Source: Enoplolaimus lenunculus
Taxonomy: Eukaryota > Nematoda > Enoplea > Enoplida > Thoracostomopsidae
Direction: 5' to 3'
NCBI GenBank assembly: GCA_030248215.1
Contig: JASANG010001770.1
Coordinates: 122,070-186,069 of the forward strand
Length of the DNA: 64,000 nt
Notes under the pieces: generated by a model
The model's input: only the letters and a program-made list of their open reading frames with translations
Told to the model about the DNA's origin: nothing
Database searches by the model: none
Shown: in pieces, positions 51,601-54,735 of the stretch
How the letters are laid out: each line of letters begins with the position of its first letter
Numbering within the stretch: the first letter of the stretch is position 1
Translations under genes and position numbers: made by a program

Positions 51601-52296
51601 CCGGGTAGTGTGTTTTTTAAATAAATCAATTTTTTGCAGGTCAATGCGTCAGTAAATGTTAATTTACGTATCTTTAGTAAACGGAATATATCTTTCAAAT
51701 TCTCGCCCTAATCGCCACGTTACGTACTAACCAAACCATGTTCGGACAATCAAAGTAGATATTAATTTACCGGACACGGGATGTTTAATTTTTTACAGGA
51801 ACGGGAACTGGATATATACCGGTTATTGTACTTGGACTTCTTGAAAGGCATGTGCCAAATAATCAGCATCGATATCAATAACCGGCACTTTTCGTGAGCA
51901 TCGAGATCGGTATTGCAGAAAAATTGCCGATTGCTTTTTGCACACAATAGTCAGATGGAATGCTATCCATTTCATTTTTGTGCGCATATCAGTATGTCTG
52001 GACAAGAAAACTGTTCTCTCTTGCGTTTGTTTGAAAAAATTAATCTAAAAACCGTTCTTATAAAATTATAATCATTTATGATGGTTAGGGTTTAAGTCTT
52101 CTACAACCGTAAATATCCGAAACCCGGTAGGTTTATACCGGGTACTGGAACCGGATACAAATATCAGTTTTTGATGGATATTAAACCGGAACCGGATATC
52201 CGGCCGGACCCTGGTCAGGTCAAAATGGTTCTCCTAATAAGCACTCACCAAATGACTGTCTGACGATAACTTCAGTTTGCTCTGATCTATTTTCAT
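1..52296 (-). CDS. HUWE1: HUWE1-like HECT-type E3 ubiquitin ligase, N-terminal ~4,536 residues (3' end beyond window)
   Basis: Giant E3 ubiquitin ligase of the HUWE1/Mule/ARF-BP1 family. In animals it ubiquitinates many nuclear and cytoplasmic proteins, including p53, MCL1, MYC and histones. I joined 54 exons by eye; every junction keeps phase, and all have GT-AG borders except one GC-AG intron (18,913-19,909). The start at 52,296 gives [10 protein letters not shown], matching the family start MKVDRTKLKK. Domain order and approximate residues: DUF908 90-460, DUF913 488-870, Gln/acidic linker 870-1220, Ser/Asn-rich linker 1440-1640, UBA 2024-2065, UIM 2088-2107, WWE 2450-2520, poly-Asp region 3298-3694, ARWTDEC block near 4300. 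The UBM and HECT regions are not in the window, so catalytic capacity cannot be judged. No frame break was found. The length up to this point is about 1.6 times the vertebrate protein because the linkers are expanded. Identity is certain; single exon borders are inference, and a missed small in-phase exon is possible. Confidence 0.95.
1100..1749. mobile_element. hAT-like MITE, CAGGGTGCAACCGG family, 650 bp
   Basis: Ends CAGGGTGCAACCGG and CCGGTTGCAGCCTG form terminal inverted repeats. The element is flanked by a perfect 8-bp duplication, ATACGTAT, at 1092-1099 and 1750-1757. Eight-bp duplications and CA(G)GG-type ends are typical of hAT transposons. The interior contains CTCGG/CGAGAC-rich sequence and has no coding capacity. 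It is an inverted relative of the element at 4085-4894. It lies in a HUWE1 intron, 26 bp upstream of the acceptor of exon 607-1073. Confidence 0.8.
1859..2808 (+). mobile_element. CCAGTCGTAGTGG repeat family, near full-length copy with internal tandem repeats
   Basis: It starts CCAGTCGTAGTGGAACTAC, followed by TTGAGCG. It then has four to five degenerate tandem units of about 155-175 bp, each with TAATATGCAAATTAG, a TATCGGTTTTGGAGG block and TCCTAATTT. After these come AATCGGTTCAGCCGTTCCTGAG-like sequence (here with minor changes), a GGACGGAC tract and a final 11-bp stem (2771-2781 pairing with 2789-2799, 7-nt loop), ending CTTCGCTCAA. There is no protein-coding capacity. The layout (5' short hairpin, internal tandem repeats, 3' hairpin close to the end, no clear TIR) resembles Helentron-associated repeats; class assignment is inference. 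Confidence 0.7.
2919..7607 (-). CDS. HUWE1: HUWE1 exons 48-52: Gly/Ser-rich block with conserved short motifs (residues 3695-4319)
   Basis: Exons 7466-7607, 6707-7297, 5677-6388, 3719-3821 and 2919-3243. Conserved islands in low-complexity sequence are [12 protein letters not shown] (family HPLMVRHADHSS), the split motif [10 protein letters not shown] (family LQRLLGPSAA), [10 protein letters not shown], and [20 protein letters not shown] (family [20 protein letters not shown]). The latter lies just before the long disordered region that precedes the UBM motifs. The second exon also carries a Gln run (NQQQQQQL). Phases 1, 1, 2, 0 and 1 agree across all junctions. Gly content is unusually high in exons 48 and 52. 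Confidence 0.88.
4085..4894. mobile_element. hAT-like MITE, CAGGGTGCAACCGG family, 810 bp, inverted relative of the 1100-1749 copy
   Basis: Ends CAGGGTGCAAGCG and CCGGTTGCACCGTG. The flanking octamers GTACATAA and GTACTTAC match at six of eight positions. Reverse-complemented, its interior follows the 1100-1749 element through the CGACATCCGGCTCCGG, TTTTTAAAAAACTTC and CTCGGTCAACTTT stretches. It lies in the HUWE1 intron between exons 3719-3821 and 5677-6388. Confidence 0.7.
4952..5323. mobile_element. hAT-like MITE, short 372-bp copy with perfect 8-bp duplication
   Basis: Ends CAGGTTGCGAACGG and GGTCGCACCCTG. The perfect target duplication CTAACTAT is at 4944-4951 and 5324-5331. The interior is rich in CCGGATAT motifs in both orientations. 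It is in the same intron as the previous element, only about 50 bp away. Confidence 0.8.
7862..7965. repeat. Fragment of the CCGGATAT/CCGGAACC MITE family
   Basis: About 100 bp with GCAAACGGATATT, TTACCGGATAC, ACCGGAACCGGATATCGACC and TAGCACC, i.e. both eroded ends of the hAT-like family with almost no interior. It is intronic in HUWE1. Confidence 0.5.
8255..12156 (-). CDS. HUWE1: HUWE1 exons 44-47: acidic region with 22-residue poly-Asp (residues 3159-3694)
   Basis: Exons 11804-12156, 9962-10023, 8720-9766 and 8255-8398. The 1,047-bp exon is dominated by Asp runs, including one of 22 consecutive Asp codons (GAT/GAC mix, plus coordinates 9295-9360), plus Gly-rich, Arg-rich and Gln-rich tracts. 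The following exon has another 11-Asp run and ends IYFDTIND. The vertebrate protein has its main acidic stretch at the same place, so position is conserved while sequence is not. The His-, Ile- and Pro-rich frames on the plus strand here are shadows of this exon. The exon 44 donor (GTGAGG, 11798-11803) lies 20 bp from an inserted repeat. Confidence 0.88.
11018..11783 (+). mobile_element. CCAGTCGTAGTGG repeat family copy with a duplicated 5' end
   Basis: The 5' motif (CCAGTCGTAGTGGGACTAC followed by TTGAGC and AAGCTCG) occurs twice, about 82 bp apart (near 11019 and 11101), followed by two full internal units, the GGTTCAGCGGTTCC block and the 3' hairpin sequence CGAGCTTCG. Its 3' end stops 20 bp from the donor of HUWE1 exon 11804-12156. 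Confidence 0.7.
12488..14052 (-). CDS. HUWE1: HUWE1 exons 41-43: second conserved helical block (residues 2807-3159)
   Basis: Exons 13702-14052, 13308-13520 and 12488-12981. Landmarks are [44 protein letters not shown] and [20 protein letters not shown] followed by [16 protein letters not shown]. These align with family STILRLLAELVRSY, LVNEVKAALGRAL and [20 protein letters not shown]. The first exon starts [12 protein letters not shown], aligning with QVFAADGAS of the vertebrate protein. The last 70 codons of the third exon are a Ser/Thr/Gly-rich spacer. Phases are 0, 0, 0 and 2, all matched by the neighbours. Confidence 0.9.
14053..15391. repeat. HUWE1 intron with short degenerate repeats; no exon recognised
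   Basis: The interval holds two neighbouring copies of TTAGTGTCCTAAGCCTTAA (14131-14170), an eroded CCGGAACC MITE end (about 14,320-14,398), two copies of CCAAAGAACCT followed by AAGGTTCAAAAA (14,714 and 14,778), and three degenerate copies of CGGACGGAAAAATTT followed by GAATAGC (14,819, 14,866, 14,915) with TGCGCAA between them. This is where the vertebrate BH3-like segment would be encoded, and I see no match to it. Confidence 0.5.
15392..18912 (-). CDS. HUWE1: HUWE1 exons 37-40: conserved middle block after the WWE (residues 2543-2806)
   Basis: Exons 18747-18912, 16710-16950, 16164-16356 and 15392-15582. The first is a Ser/Lys/Thr-rich linker. The second is among the best conserved of the gene: [20 protein letters not shown] followed by [20 protein letters not shown], matching VPVDPDTLHATLRLCLRLT and HIIEDP. 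The third reads [20 protein letters not shown] and the fourth contains [12 protein letters not shown]. In vertebrates the fourth exon's block is followed by the BH3-like helix (MTQEVGQLLQDMGDDVY). No equivalent was found before the next exon; both flanking exons are phase 0, so an unseen in-phase exon remains possible. Confidence 0.88.
16992..17781 (-). mobile_element. CCAGTCGTAGTGG repeat family, near full-length minus-oriented copy
   Basis: It begins with the reverse-complement 3' hairpin (GAGCGAAGCGAAACTCCG, then GGAGTTTCGCGAAGC), then GGTGGATGTCCGTCTGTCCG, four internal units, and ends CGAGCTTCGCTCAATAAATG followed by TAGTCCCACTACGACTGG. It lies 41 bp upstream of the acceptor of HUWE1 exon 16710-16950. 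Confidence 0.75.
17782..18746. other. HUWE1 intron remainder, no feature recognised
   Basis: I see no coding match, RNA gene or family repeat here beyond an 8-bp G run near 18,510 and generic AT-rich sequence. The short open frames on both strands have no recognisable motif. Confidence 0.4.
19358..19735. repeat. Eroded CCGGAATT MITE followed by CCGGGT-rich repeat
   Basis: It starts CAGGATACAACCGGAATTAC and TTACCGGAACCG, matching the hAT-like family's end. It then passes into imperfect repeats of TTCTGGGTCCGGGTTTTT and CCGGGTATT (19,440-19,720). No clear right end or duplication is visible. Intronic in HUWE1. Confidence 0.5.
19910..20732 (-). CDS. HUWE1: HUWE1 exons 35-36: WWE domain (residues 2455-2543)
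   Basis: Exons 20571-20732 and 19910-20012. The first reads [15 protein letters not shown], then [17 protein letters not shown], with the tryptophan spacing and the basic RRxY strand of the WWE fold. In some proteins this fold binds poly-ADP-ribose. The second continues [17 protein letters not shown], aligning with the family VNEETGNRRPVMLTLLR. The second exon ends KIVTA, split over an intron that starts with GCAAGT instead of GT. Splicing at the only nearby GT (19,915-19,916) would leave the wrong phase for the next exon, so a GC-AG intron is the consistent reading. Confidence 0.9.
21478..24586 (-). CDS. HUWE1: HUWE1 exons 31-34: segment between UIM and WWE (residues 2142-2454)
   Basis: Exons 24116-24586, 23309-23572, 22780-22901 and 21478-21559. 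Landmarks are [18 protein letters not shown] (family ELPDTVYRVCDLIMTAIKR), [17 protein letters not shown], a weakly conserved helix ending LSSP, and [22 protein letters not shown] (family [22 protein letters not shown]). The second exon starts at an acceptor with a poor pyrimidine tract (AG at 23573-23574); phase 0 supports it. The fourth exon is only 82 bp and was found by asking which exon could supply the conserved LLLxDxYE motif and restore phase between its neighbours. Confidence 0.85.
21949..22617 (+). mobile_element. CCAGTCGTAGTGG repeat family, diverged copy
   Basis: It starts AGTCGTAGTAGAACTACATG, has three diverged internal units (TAATGCAAATTAA, TAATATGCAAAATAG, TAATATTCAAATCAG) and ends with CAGACGGACAGGCGGACG and AAAACACAAAACGC. 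The 3' hairpin is reduced. It is the most diverged long copy and probably an older insertion. Confidence 0.65.
23613..23905 (+). mobile_element. CCAGTCGTAGTGG repeat family, 3'-truncated copy
   Basis: It starts ACCAGTCGTAGTGGGACTAG with GAGCGAAGCATGAACACAC and two internal units, then loses similarity before the GGAC tract. The 5' end lies 40 bp upstream of the acceptor of HUWE1 exon 23309-23572. Confidence 0.65.
24812..25212. mobile_element. hAT-like element with CAGTGGCGGATCCAGGA ends, 401 bp
   Basis: Terminal inverted repeats CAGTGGCGGATCCAGG and ATGGATCCGCCATTG are flanked by a perfect 8-bp duplication CCCCCAGT (24804-24811 and 25213-25220). This end sequence is a widespread hAT-type terminus in animals. 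The interior has two G-runs of nine or more and no coding capacity. It is inserted in the HUWE1 intron between the UIM exon and exon 24116-24586. Confidence 0.85.
25281..27519 (-). CDS. HUWE1: HUWE1 exons 28-30: UBA domain and UIM (residues 1995-2141)
   Basis: Exons 27418-27519, 26791-26928 and 25281-25481. The UBA spans the first two: [20 protein letters not shown], then [14 protein letters not shown], with the diagnostic MGF loop and the third-helix pattern A-T-x-Y-L. The UIM is at the start of the third exon: [17 protein letters not shown], with the acidic lead, the central Ala and the Ser that contact the ubiquitin Ile44 patch. Both modules bind ubiquitin in the family. The remainder of the third exon is Ser/Ala/Thr-rich and not conserved. 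All three exons are phase 0 at both ends. These two domains are the clearest diagnostic for HUWE1 in the window. Confidence 0.97.
25894..26490. mobile_element. G-run-rich TIR element, one-ended copy
   Basis: The left end ACTGGCTTCTCCACAGC is intact and is followed by G-rich sequence (GGGGGGCGTTTCCTGGGGGG). The right part is GCTGGGGGGCATTTTGCTGG and CGCCGGGGG but lacks the terminal repeat. The central AT-rich 300 bp matches the reverse complement of 43,100-43,440. Several G-runs of five or more are close enough to form quadruplexes; that is inference. Confidence 0.65.
27720..28103. mobile_element. hAT-like MITE, CCGGAATT family, about 384 bp
   Basis: Ends GATGCAACCGGAATTAC and CTTGGTTACACCCTG. 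It shares interior with the copies at 30937-31254 and 45830-46107 (AATAACCTTTAGTAGGAGATAGGTGTTCACTTTATC and a poly-T tract). I could not confirm a flanking duplication because the left end is eroded. Intronic in HUWE1. Confidence 0.6.
28543..29219 (-). CDS. HUWE1: HUWE1 exons 26-27: segment before the UBA (residues 1905-1994)
   Basis: Exons 29071-29219 and 28543-28662. The first reads [17 protein letters not shown], then NCITESPH, matching the family block [22 protein letters not shown]. The second reads [19 protein letters not shown] and [18 protein letters not shown], matching the block around IKNLWNRKPLK and MLAILCHILRGEPVIRE. The donor of the first exon (GTTTGA) is weak but is the only one that keeps phase 0 and ends at the family boundary HQ. 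No low-complexity expansion is present in this part. Confidence 0.9.
28663..29070. other. HUWE1 intron, no feature recognised
   Basis: AT-rich sequence between the exons at 28543-28662 and 29071-29219. I see no family repeat, coding motif or RNA-like structure. Confidence 0.4.
29491..30910 (-). CDS. HUWE1: HUWE1 exon 25: large Ser/Ala/Asn-rich exon with poly-Asn tract (residues 1432-1905)
   Basis: A 1,420-bp exon, the largest in the window. It opens with [20 protein letters not shown], matching the NQWGSQLGLSVLSKLSQLY block. It passes through a long low-complexity stretch with Asn runs encoded mainly by AAT codons (plus coordinates 30630-30715). It returns to conserved sequence at [20 protein letters not shown] and [19 protein letters not shown]. 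The only in-phase acceptor upstream of the conserved start is the AG at 30911-30912, and its pyrimidine tract is weak. A hAT-like MITE ends 26 bp further upstream. The minus-strand frame stays open into that MITE, but no in-phase AG supports using it as exon. Confidence 0.9.
30937..31254. mobile_element. hAT-like MITE, CCGGAATT family, 318 bp, next to a HUWE1 acceptor
   Basis: Ends CATGGTGCAACCGGAATTCC and AATTCCGGTTGCACCCTG. The flanking octamers ACACGTAT and AGATGTAT agree at six of eight positions, consistent with an aged 8-bp duplication. It lies 26 bp upstream of the acceptor of the largest HUWE1 exon. Confidence 0.7.
31631..34127 (-). CDS. HUWE1: HUWE1 exons 22-24: solenoid segment after the acidic linker (residues 1222-1431)
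   Basis: Exons 34073-34127, 33513-33689 and 31631-32026. Family landmarks are [39 protein letters not shown] and the AYLLLL helix that corresponds to the vertebrate AHAYIMMF segment. The third exon (132 codons) contains a poorly conserved Ser/Asn-rich middle. The donor of that exon is placed at GTACGT (31625-31630) because it gives phase 0 and ends at the position where the family sequence RSISVN continues in the next exon. Introns here are filled by copies of the CCAGTCGTAGTGG repeat family. Confidence 0.88.
32179..32993. mobile_element. CCAGTCGTAGTGG family, composite copy with both ends of the 3' type (inverted arms)
   Basis: The left arm (32,179-32,440) is the reverse complement of the family 3' end: GAGCGAAGCGAAACTGCGAG, GGTGGATGTCCGTCCGTC, CTCAGGAACAACTGAACCG. 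The right arm (32,838-32,993) is the same 3' end in forward orientation: AATCGGTTCAGCCGTTCCTGAG-type sequence, GACGGACGGACGG and AAAACATAAAACGC. Internal units lie between. Neither arm carries the 5' CCAGTCGTAGTGG motif. Confidence 0.6.
34180..34690 (+). repeat. Diverged relative of the CCAGTCGTAGTGG family
   Basis: It contains TGATAATATGCTCCAATGCAATAATG, also found in the 38,571 copy, a CTAATATGCTAATTAGCTG unit, ACCAAAAACCCTATAG and a 3' stretch CGACCTCCCGCCACAAAACATAACTCGCTTCGCGAG. It is a distinct subfamily or an old copy. It sits 52 bp from HUWE1 exon 34073-34127. Confidence 0.5.
34783..35944 (-). CDS. HUWE1: HUWE1 exon 21: end of DUF913 plus expanded Gln-rich and acidic linker (residues 835-1222)
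   Basis: A single 1,162-bp exon. It starts with the conserved [17 protein letters not shown] helix that closes DUF913. It then becomes low complexity: an Arg/Gln/His tract, a Gly-rich Glu/Arg segment, two Asp/Glu clusters around plus coordinates 35100-35270, and a Ser/Ala-rich tail. The vertebrate protein has only a short Glu-rich linker of about 60 residues here, so this linker has grown several-fold. Acidic linkers in this family are thought to be flexible and may contact basic substrates such as histones; that role here is inference. Phase 1 at the acceptor and phase 2 at the donor fit both neighbouring exons. Confidence 0.9.
36419..38547 (-). CDS. HUWE1: HUWE1 exons 16-20: DUF913 region (residues 488-835)
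   Basis: Exons 37974-38547, 37687-37788, 37464-37544, 37092-37198 and 36419-36596. The first begins [20 protein letters not shown], the boundary between the two N-terminal armadillo-like repeat domains, and then runs into a ~130-residue Ser/Thr/Pro-rich tail that is not conserved. The next four carry the strongly conserved core: [52 protein letters not shown] and [20 protein letters not shown] followed by [18 protein letters not shown]. In the family these helices form part of the solenoid ring that gathers substrates for the HECT domain. The minus-strand open frame at 36694-36924, between the last two exons, has no family match and is treated as intron. Confidence 0.93.
38571..38770 (+). repeat. 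CCAGTCGTAGTGG family, 5' fragment
   Basis: ACCAGGCGTAGTGGAACAAC, then TTGAGCGAAGCTCGGACACAC and TATGCCCAAATGCAATAATTGG, shared with the 34,180 copy. It is truncated after about 200 bp. Its 5' end is 23 bp upstream of the acceptor of HUWE1 exon 37974-38547. Confidence 0.55.
38790..39135. repeat. ATCGGCATCGG-type repeat, copy 1
   Basis: It contains GCCGATTCTTTTTGCACATAACTG, ACCGTTCTCATGAAATTATAA, GGAATCGGCATCGGC and AAAATTTTGGTATCGGTAC. The same ordered blocks occur, in part inverted, at about 51,850-52,100 and 55,088-55,457, so this is an interspersed family of about 350 bp. Confidence 0.55.
39657..52296 (-). CDS. HUWE1: HUWE1 exons 1-15: start codon and DUF908 region (residues 1-487)
   Basis: Exons read 5' to 3' on the minus strand: 52249-52296, 50978-51079, 50558-50674, 50267-50353, 47994-48067, 45669-45747, 45060-45305, 44544-44633, 44021-44089, 41958-42057, 41517-41638, 41083-41150, 40795-40883, 40105-40188, 39657-39742. 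Recognisable family stretches are [96 protein letters not shown] and [12 protein letters not shown]. The first coding exon holds only 16 codons. The donor after residue 89 (GTTACT) and that of the exon ending 40105 (GTATTG) are non-consensus; both were chosen because they keep phase and restore alignment to the family. The introns between these exons hold most of the LINE and G-rich elements of the window. Confidence 0.92.
40217..40374 (+). repeat. 79-bp tandem duplication at a MITE end
   Basis: Two adjacent copies, 40217-40295 and 40296-40374, begin GGAACTCCAAA and end with GCCCTATTCACACATG and AAGTTTTT. They differ at only two visible positions, so the duplication is recent. The unit's end is the terminal sequence of the CTATTCACAC MITE that follows. 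Confidence 0.8.
40350..40602. mobile_element. CTATTCACACxTGCAAG MITE family, copy 1
   Basis: The left end GCCCTATTCACACATGAAAG and right end GCTAGTGTGAATGGAGCTTA form inverted repeats. The interior is rich in TTGCAGCTGCAA and GTGCAAG palindromes. Related copies are at 42551-42806, 42807-43690, about 57000-57740 and 61882-62185. It provides an empty-site reference for the nested insertion at 42923. Confidence 0.6.
42551..42806. mobile_element. CTATTCACACxTGCAAG MITE family, copy 2
   Basis: Ends GAAGCTCCATTCACACGCGCC and GCACGTGTGAATGCGGCTTT. The interior is an imperfect series of TTGCAGxTGCAA palindromes. It directly abuts the next copy of the same family. Confidence 0.6.
42807..43690. mobile_element. 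CTATTCACACxTGCAAG MITE family, copy 3, split by a nested element
   Basis: It begins TAAGCTACATTCACACTTGC and continues to the GTC at 42,920-42,922. It resumes at 43,613 with GTCATGCTATTAAATTTAATTCGC, matching copy 1 across the junction (TTCATGCTATTAAATTTAATTCGC at about 40,465). The right end is truncated. Confidence 0.65.
42923..43612. mobile_element. G/C-run-rich TIR element, complete, 690 bp, nested, 3-bp duplication
   Basis: Perfect 17-bp terminal inverted repeats (ACTGGCTTCTCCACAGC) are flanked by GTC on both sides, and the surrounding MITE sequence matches its uninterrupted relative at about 40,450. Subterminal regions are C- or G-runs (for example CCCCCCCCCCAGG near 43,520); the centre is AT-rich. 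No coding capacity. A 3-bp duplication fits CACTA or PIF/Harbinger-like transposition; I cannot choose between them. Confidence 0.8.
45830..46107. mobile_element. hAT-like MITE, CCGGAATT family, 278 bp
   Basis: Ends CATGCTGCAATCGAAATTCC and ATTTCGGTTGCGCCCTG. The flanking octamers GTAATGAT and GCAATGAT match at seven of eight positions. It shares interior with the 30937-31254 copy (GTGAATACCTATCTCCAACT). It lies 83 bp upstream of HUWE1 exon 45669-45747. Confidence 0.7.
46392..46950 (-). mobile_element. CCAGTCGTAGTGG family, 5'-truncated minus-oriented copy
   Basis: It starts TTGAGCGAAGTTCGCGAGG and GGTGGATGTCCGTACGTCCG, then CTCAGGAACGGCTGAACCG, and includes three internal units before similarity is lost near 46,950. 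The 5' CCAGTCGTAGTGG motif is absent. Confidence 0.65.
47568..47927. mobile_element. hAT-like MITE, CAGGGTGCAACCGG family, 360 bp, best preserved ends
   Basis: CAGGGTGCAACCGGAATTCC at the left and AATTCCGGTTGCACCCTG at the right are nearly perfect inverted repeats, flanked by ATATATAT on both sides. The flank is low complexity, so the duplication is less decisive. It is closely related to 55459-55806. A second truncated family end lies just upstream (47,505-47,555). Confidence 0.7.
48319..48860 (-). mobile_element. LINE 3' fragment: RNase H C-terminal part plus zinc-knuckle-like tail
   Basis: On the minus strand, 48857-48770 reads [19 protein letters not shown], the RNase H WVPGH motif of RNase-H-bearing non-LTR elements (I, R1, LOA and Tad1 groups). 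It is followed by an in-frame stop. Further on, 48576-48319 reads [20 protein letters not shown] and [17 protein letters not shown], the C-x2-C-x6-H-x3-C tail typical of these elements. It is a decayed fragment in a HUWE1 intron. Confidence 0.7.
48878..49147 (+). mobile_element. LINE fragment: region between reverse transcriptase and RNase H
   Basis: The plus-strand frame reads [39 protein letters not shown] and [20 protein letters not shown]. The (L)x(I)xGAxRSTP motif marks the segment after the RT thumb in RNase-H LINEs. It is nearly identical to the minus-strand copy in SNRPB intron 4 (60,978-61,292), so both derive from one family. It lies head-to-head with the 48,319-48,860 fragment. Confidence 0.75.
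49500..50100 (-). other. Unrecognised minus-strand open frames, possibly LINE ORF1 remains
   Basis: Two adjacent minus-strand frames (49903-49703 and 49700-49518) read through charged sequence such as [20 protein letters not shown] and [20 protein letters not shown]. They do not match a HUWE1 block and lie next to LINE fragments of the same strand, so they may be part of the LINE's first ORF. I have no direct motif support. Confidence 0.25.
51530..52215. repeat. Mosaic of CCGGATAT MITE pieces and ATCGGCATCGG-type repeat, copy 2
   Basis: CCGGATCG and CCGGAGCCGGATG pieces at 51,530-51,605, TTACCGGACACGG at 51,768, then the ATCGGCATCGG family blocks (GCCGATTGCTTTTTGCACACAATAG, ACCGTTCTTATAAAATTATAATC) at 51,850-52,095, and CCGGGTACTGGAACCGGATAC with CCGGATATCCGGCCGG at 52,130-52,210. 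The last piece resembles 5,225-5,310. This suggests a MITE interrupted by the other family. Confidence 0.5.
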
Positions 52297-52944
52297 TGTT
52301 TACAGTTCACCATGTCATTATATAATAAGAGTAGCACTTAACCATATATAAATTGAATACAAAAGGTAAATGAACAGGATAACGATTGCCACATGCAATA
52401 TAAATTAAAAGCAAACCAACTCTGATAAAATTACGTTTGTCTGAATATTGAAGGTTATTCTGTTGATACGAGATTGCGACAAAATGAAGCAGAATTAGAA
52501 TAACAGCTTACCCGTACTTCGTGCTCATTCATAGACCAAAAATATCAAGTTAGTTTACTACCGACCTTTAAGCCCAGCTAACCAAGCTTAAATACAGATA
52601 GCGAAAGGTTTCTTTTGATTCAGACCTATTTTCCTCTCATGTTGAAACAAAGCGTACTTGACTATTTACAACTTTAAGTCAATTTCATTTTCGGCAAAAT
52701 ACTAGCCATCAGCATGACGAAAGACGAACATTCTAGCTTTGTTTCCTTCCGTGCACACCATAAAAGATGAAAGCACTGGATGCAAAGTATACGACGCAAA
52801 TCAAGCCTAATTTCAAAAGGATGTCCACGTTCTTTCATCACGGTCCACAATTCAAAAACTTAAAGCCCAAATTCTTAAGTCTTCGCCTGTATTTGAGATG
52901 TGTGCACCTATCACTAGTTGATGATATGTTGTTTAGCTTTAACA

Positions 52945-53160
52945 GGGCCCATATTCTCAAATAGCAACTATCGTCAGGTTCTAACAGGTTTTCAAACTAT
53001 AACTATCTGTGTATCTGTTGCAGGTGTTGAACTGAAATTGGTACAGCAGTAGAGCAAATTATATTCAAGAAGTGCGCAGTATCATGAGCCTAGCATTCAC
53101 TGATTTGAAAGTTAAAATACCTATGGCTAACGTGTGATAGGTGTTGCACGCATTTCAGAA
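52945..53160. mobile_element. Small TIR element, ATATTCTCAAAT / CACCTATCACCAGTT family, copy 1
   Basis: The left end CCCATATTCTCAAATAG and right end GATAGGTGTTGCACGCATTTCAGAATACG are inverted relatives. The interior has GGTTTTCAAAC. A second complete-looking copy is at 54248-54475, and partial ones near 20,375-20,450 and 54,875-54,960. Confidence 0.5.
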
Positions 53161-53223
53161 TACGAAAAATAGAAAAATTAGAAATTCAACATATTTCTTT
53201 GGTTTTGATTTTACCGTAATTGT

Positions 53224-53391
53224 GCGCAGTTCATTAGATCCAGGTTTGTGAGTTTTCAAACTGGTGATATGCTCTATACTTATACGCATTTAGAAACATA
53301 GGGCCTGGTTTATTTTACCGGCACCGTTGCATTCACATAGCTTAAAAGGCACTGATTCTAAACTTTTAGTCAAGATTTCACTTCATGCAGT
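53224..53391 (+). repeat. Local direct duplication, unit 1
   Basis: GCGCAGTTCATTAGATCCAG through TCACTTCATGCAGT recurs at 53893-54061 with a few substitutions and small indels, 669 bp away. Neighbouring segments (AAAAGTTCGAC, AACTTTAGGCCAATGTAAA) also recur downstream, so a larger segment was duplicated and then reshuffled. Confidence 0.75.
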
Positions 53392-53564
53392 CTGCACCAT
53401 TTTTTACGCTAGATGCTTTGCAATATCTCCACGGCCTGCCAATTTCTTAAAAGTTCGACTCAAAACTTGTTTAACAACTTTAGGCCAATGTAAAGAACAG
53501 GGTGGAACGGTATTAACTCTTTCTCACATGAATATTTTCTATTTCCCCTGAACCATAGTTTTAT

Positions 53565-53629
53565 GCTAGGATTCGAACTCCAGTGACTTGAGTGGGAGGC
53601 ATATACCATCACCACTCAGCTATAGGAGC
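53565..53629 (-). tRNA. tRNA-like sequence (probable tRNA-derived SINE head or pseudogene)
   Basis: On the minus strand: GCTCCTATAGCTGAGTGGTG, an internal CCTCCCAC resembling a Gly-CCC anticodon loop, and GAGTTCGAATCC. The A box (TAGCTGAGTGG) and B box (GTTCGAATCC) are well formed. The acceptor stem does not close on the 3' side and the T stem is poor, so a functional tRNA is unlikely. Confidence 0.4.
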
Positions 53630-53892
53630 TTGACGCTCAAGCCCGAGGGGCTGTCACGTTTTGTGGTGATTTAGTACTATGTATACGTGTTGCAATTGTT
53701 AAACACGGTGCGATGTATATTATTTAACGTATATACACTGCGCTGAGTTGCCTATAGGCAACTCAATGTGAGAAGGGGTTTATAGATAGTAAAACTGTAA
53801 ATTTTTCGCTTAAGCATTTTCCTAAGCCTAAGAGTAAGAATGAGCATATTCCTAAACCTAAGCCAAAGCCAAGCAAAAACATTAGTCTAAAA

Positions 53893-54061
53893 GCGCAGTT
53901 TATAAGATCCAGGTTTGTGAGTTTTCAAACTGGTTATATGCTCTATACTATACGCATTTAGAAACATGGGGCCTGGTTTATTTTACCGGCACCGTTGCAT
54001 TCACATAGCTTAAAAGGCACTGATTCTAAACTTTTAATAGTCAAGATTTCACTTAATGCAG
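53893..54061 (+). repeat. Local direct duplication, unit 2
   Basis: Second copy of the 168-bp segment at 53224-53391, starting GCGCAGTTTATAAGATCCAG. The differences are mostly single substitutions, plus a 3-bp insertion (TAATAGTCAAG versus TTAGTCAAG) near the end. Confidence 0.75.
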
Positions 54062-54136
54062 TTCCGCCCCTGATCTTTAATACATGGGTCATAATTTAAA
54101 GCTTCTTTCTTGACGTCTCTACGCACCAGCCAAGCA

Positions 54137-54735
54137 CGACAGCCCGGACAACAGGACTTTAGGGACAGCAGGCTGCCCAATGGCGTGCCAATTTATTAAA
54201 AGTTCGACCCGTAAACTTGTTAAAGCAGGATGTCTGCGTTGTCCTTGGACTCTGGGCCCATATTCTCAAATGCATATAGCACCTATCACCAGTTAGTATA
54301 GGTTTTCAAAGTAATGAACTGGTGCAATTACAGATCTCAAAATTTGCCCAGTAGCTGAAAAAATCGAAAAGCAATAAATGTGCTGCATTTCAAACCTCAC
54401 TATTCCCTGCTTCGAAAGTAATAAGGCCTATCACCAACTGGTAATAGGTGCCACACACATTTGAGAATACGAGCTCTGAAAAGAGACTAGTTCTAATGCT
54501 ACAGAGTTCCTGAAAAGGACATAGGTCCTTACCCAGACCTCAACAATGTTTTACACTAGTGCGCACACTGTTATGTTAATGACCCATAACTTTAGGCCAA
54601 TGTAAAAAACTGGGGTATTATAGCACGACAGCCCGGACAACAGGACTCCAGGGACAGCAGGCAGCCCCGACATCTGGGACAGCAGAATAGCCAAGCCATC
54701 AGGACGGCCAGGACAACAGGTCATCAGGGACAACA
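54137..54735 (+). repeat. Degenerate GGACAGCAGG minisatellite pieces
   Basis: CACGACAGCCCGGACAACAG at 54,137 recurs at 54,622. Each is followed by imperfect repeats of GGGACAGCAGG and GGACAACAGG (54,165 and 54,650-54,735). The segment also includes the small TIR element at 54248-54475. Confidence 0.5.
54248..54475. mobile_element. Small TIR element, CACCTATCACCAGTT family, copy 2
   Basis: Left end CCCATATTCTCAAATGCATA, then GCACCTATCACCAGTTAG; right end CACCAACTGGTAATAGGTGCC, then CACATTTGAGAATACG. These are inverted repeats with no coding interior. Confidence 0.6.

Noticed and set aside
1-52296. let-7f/miR-98 precursors, which human HUWE1 hosts in an intron
   Set aside because: I looked for CTACTACCTCA or TGAGGTAGTAG on either strand and saw none in the window. 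The intron that hosts them may be outside or the cluster may not be here.
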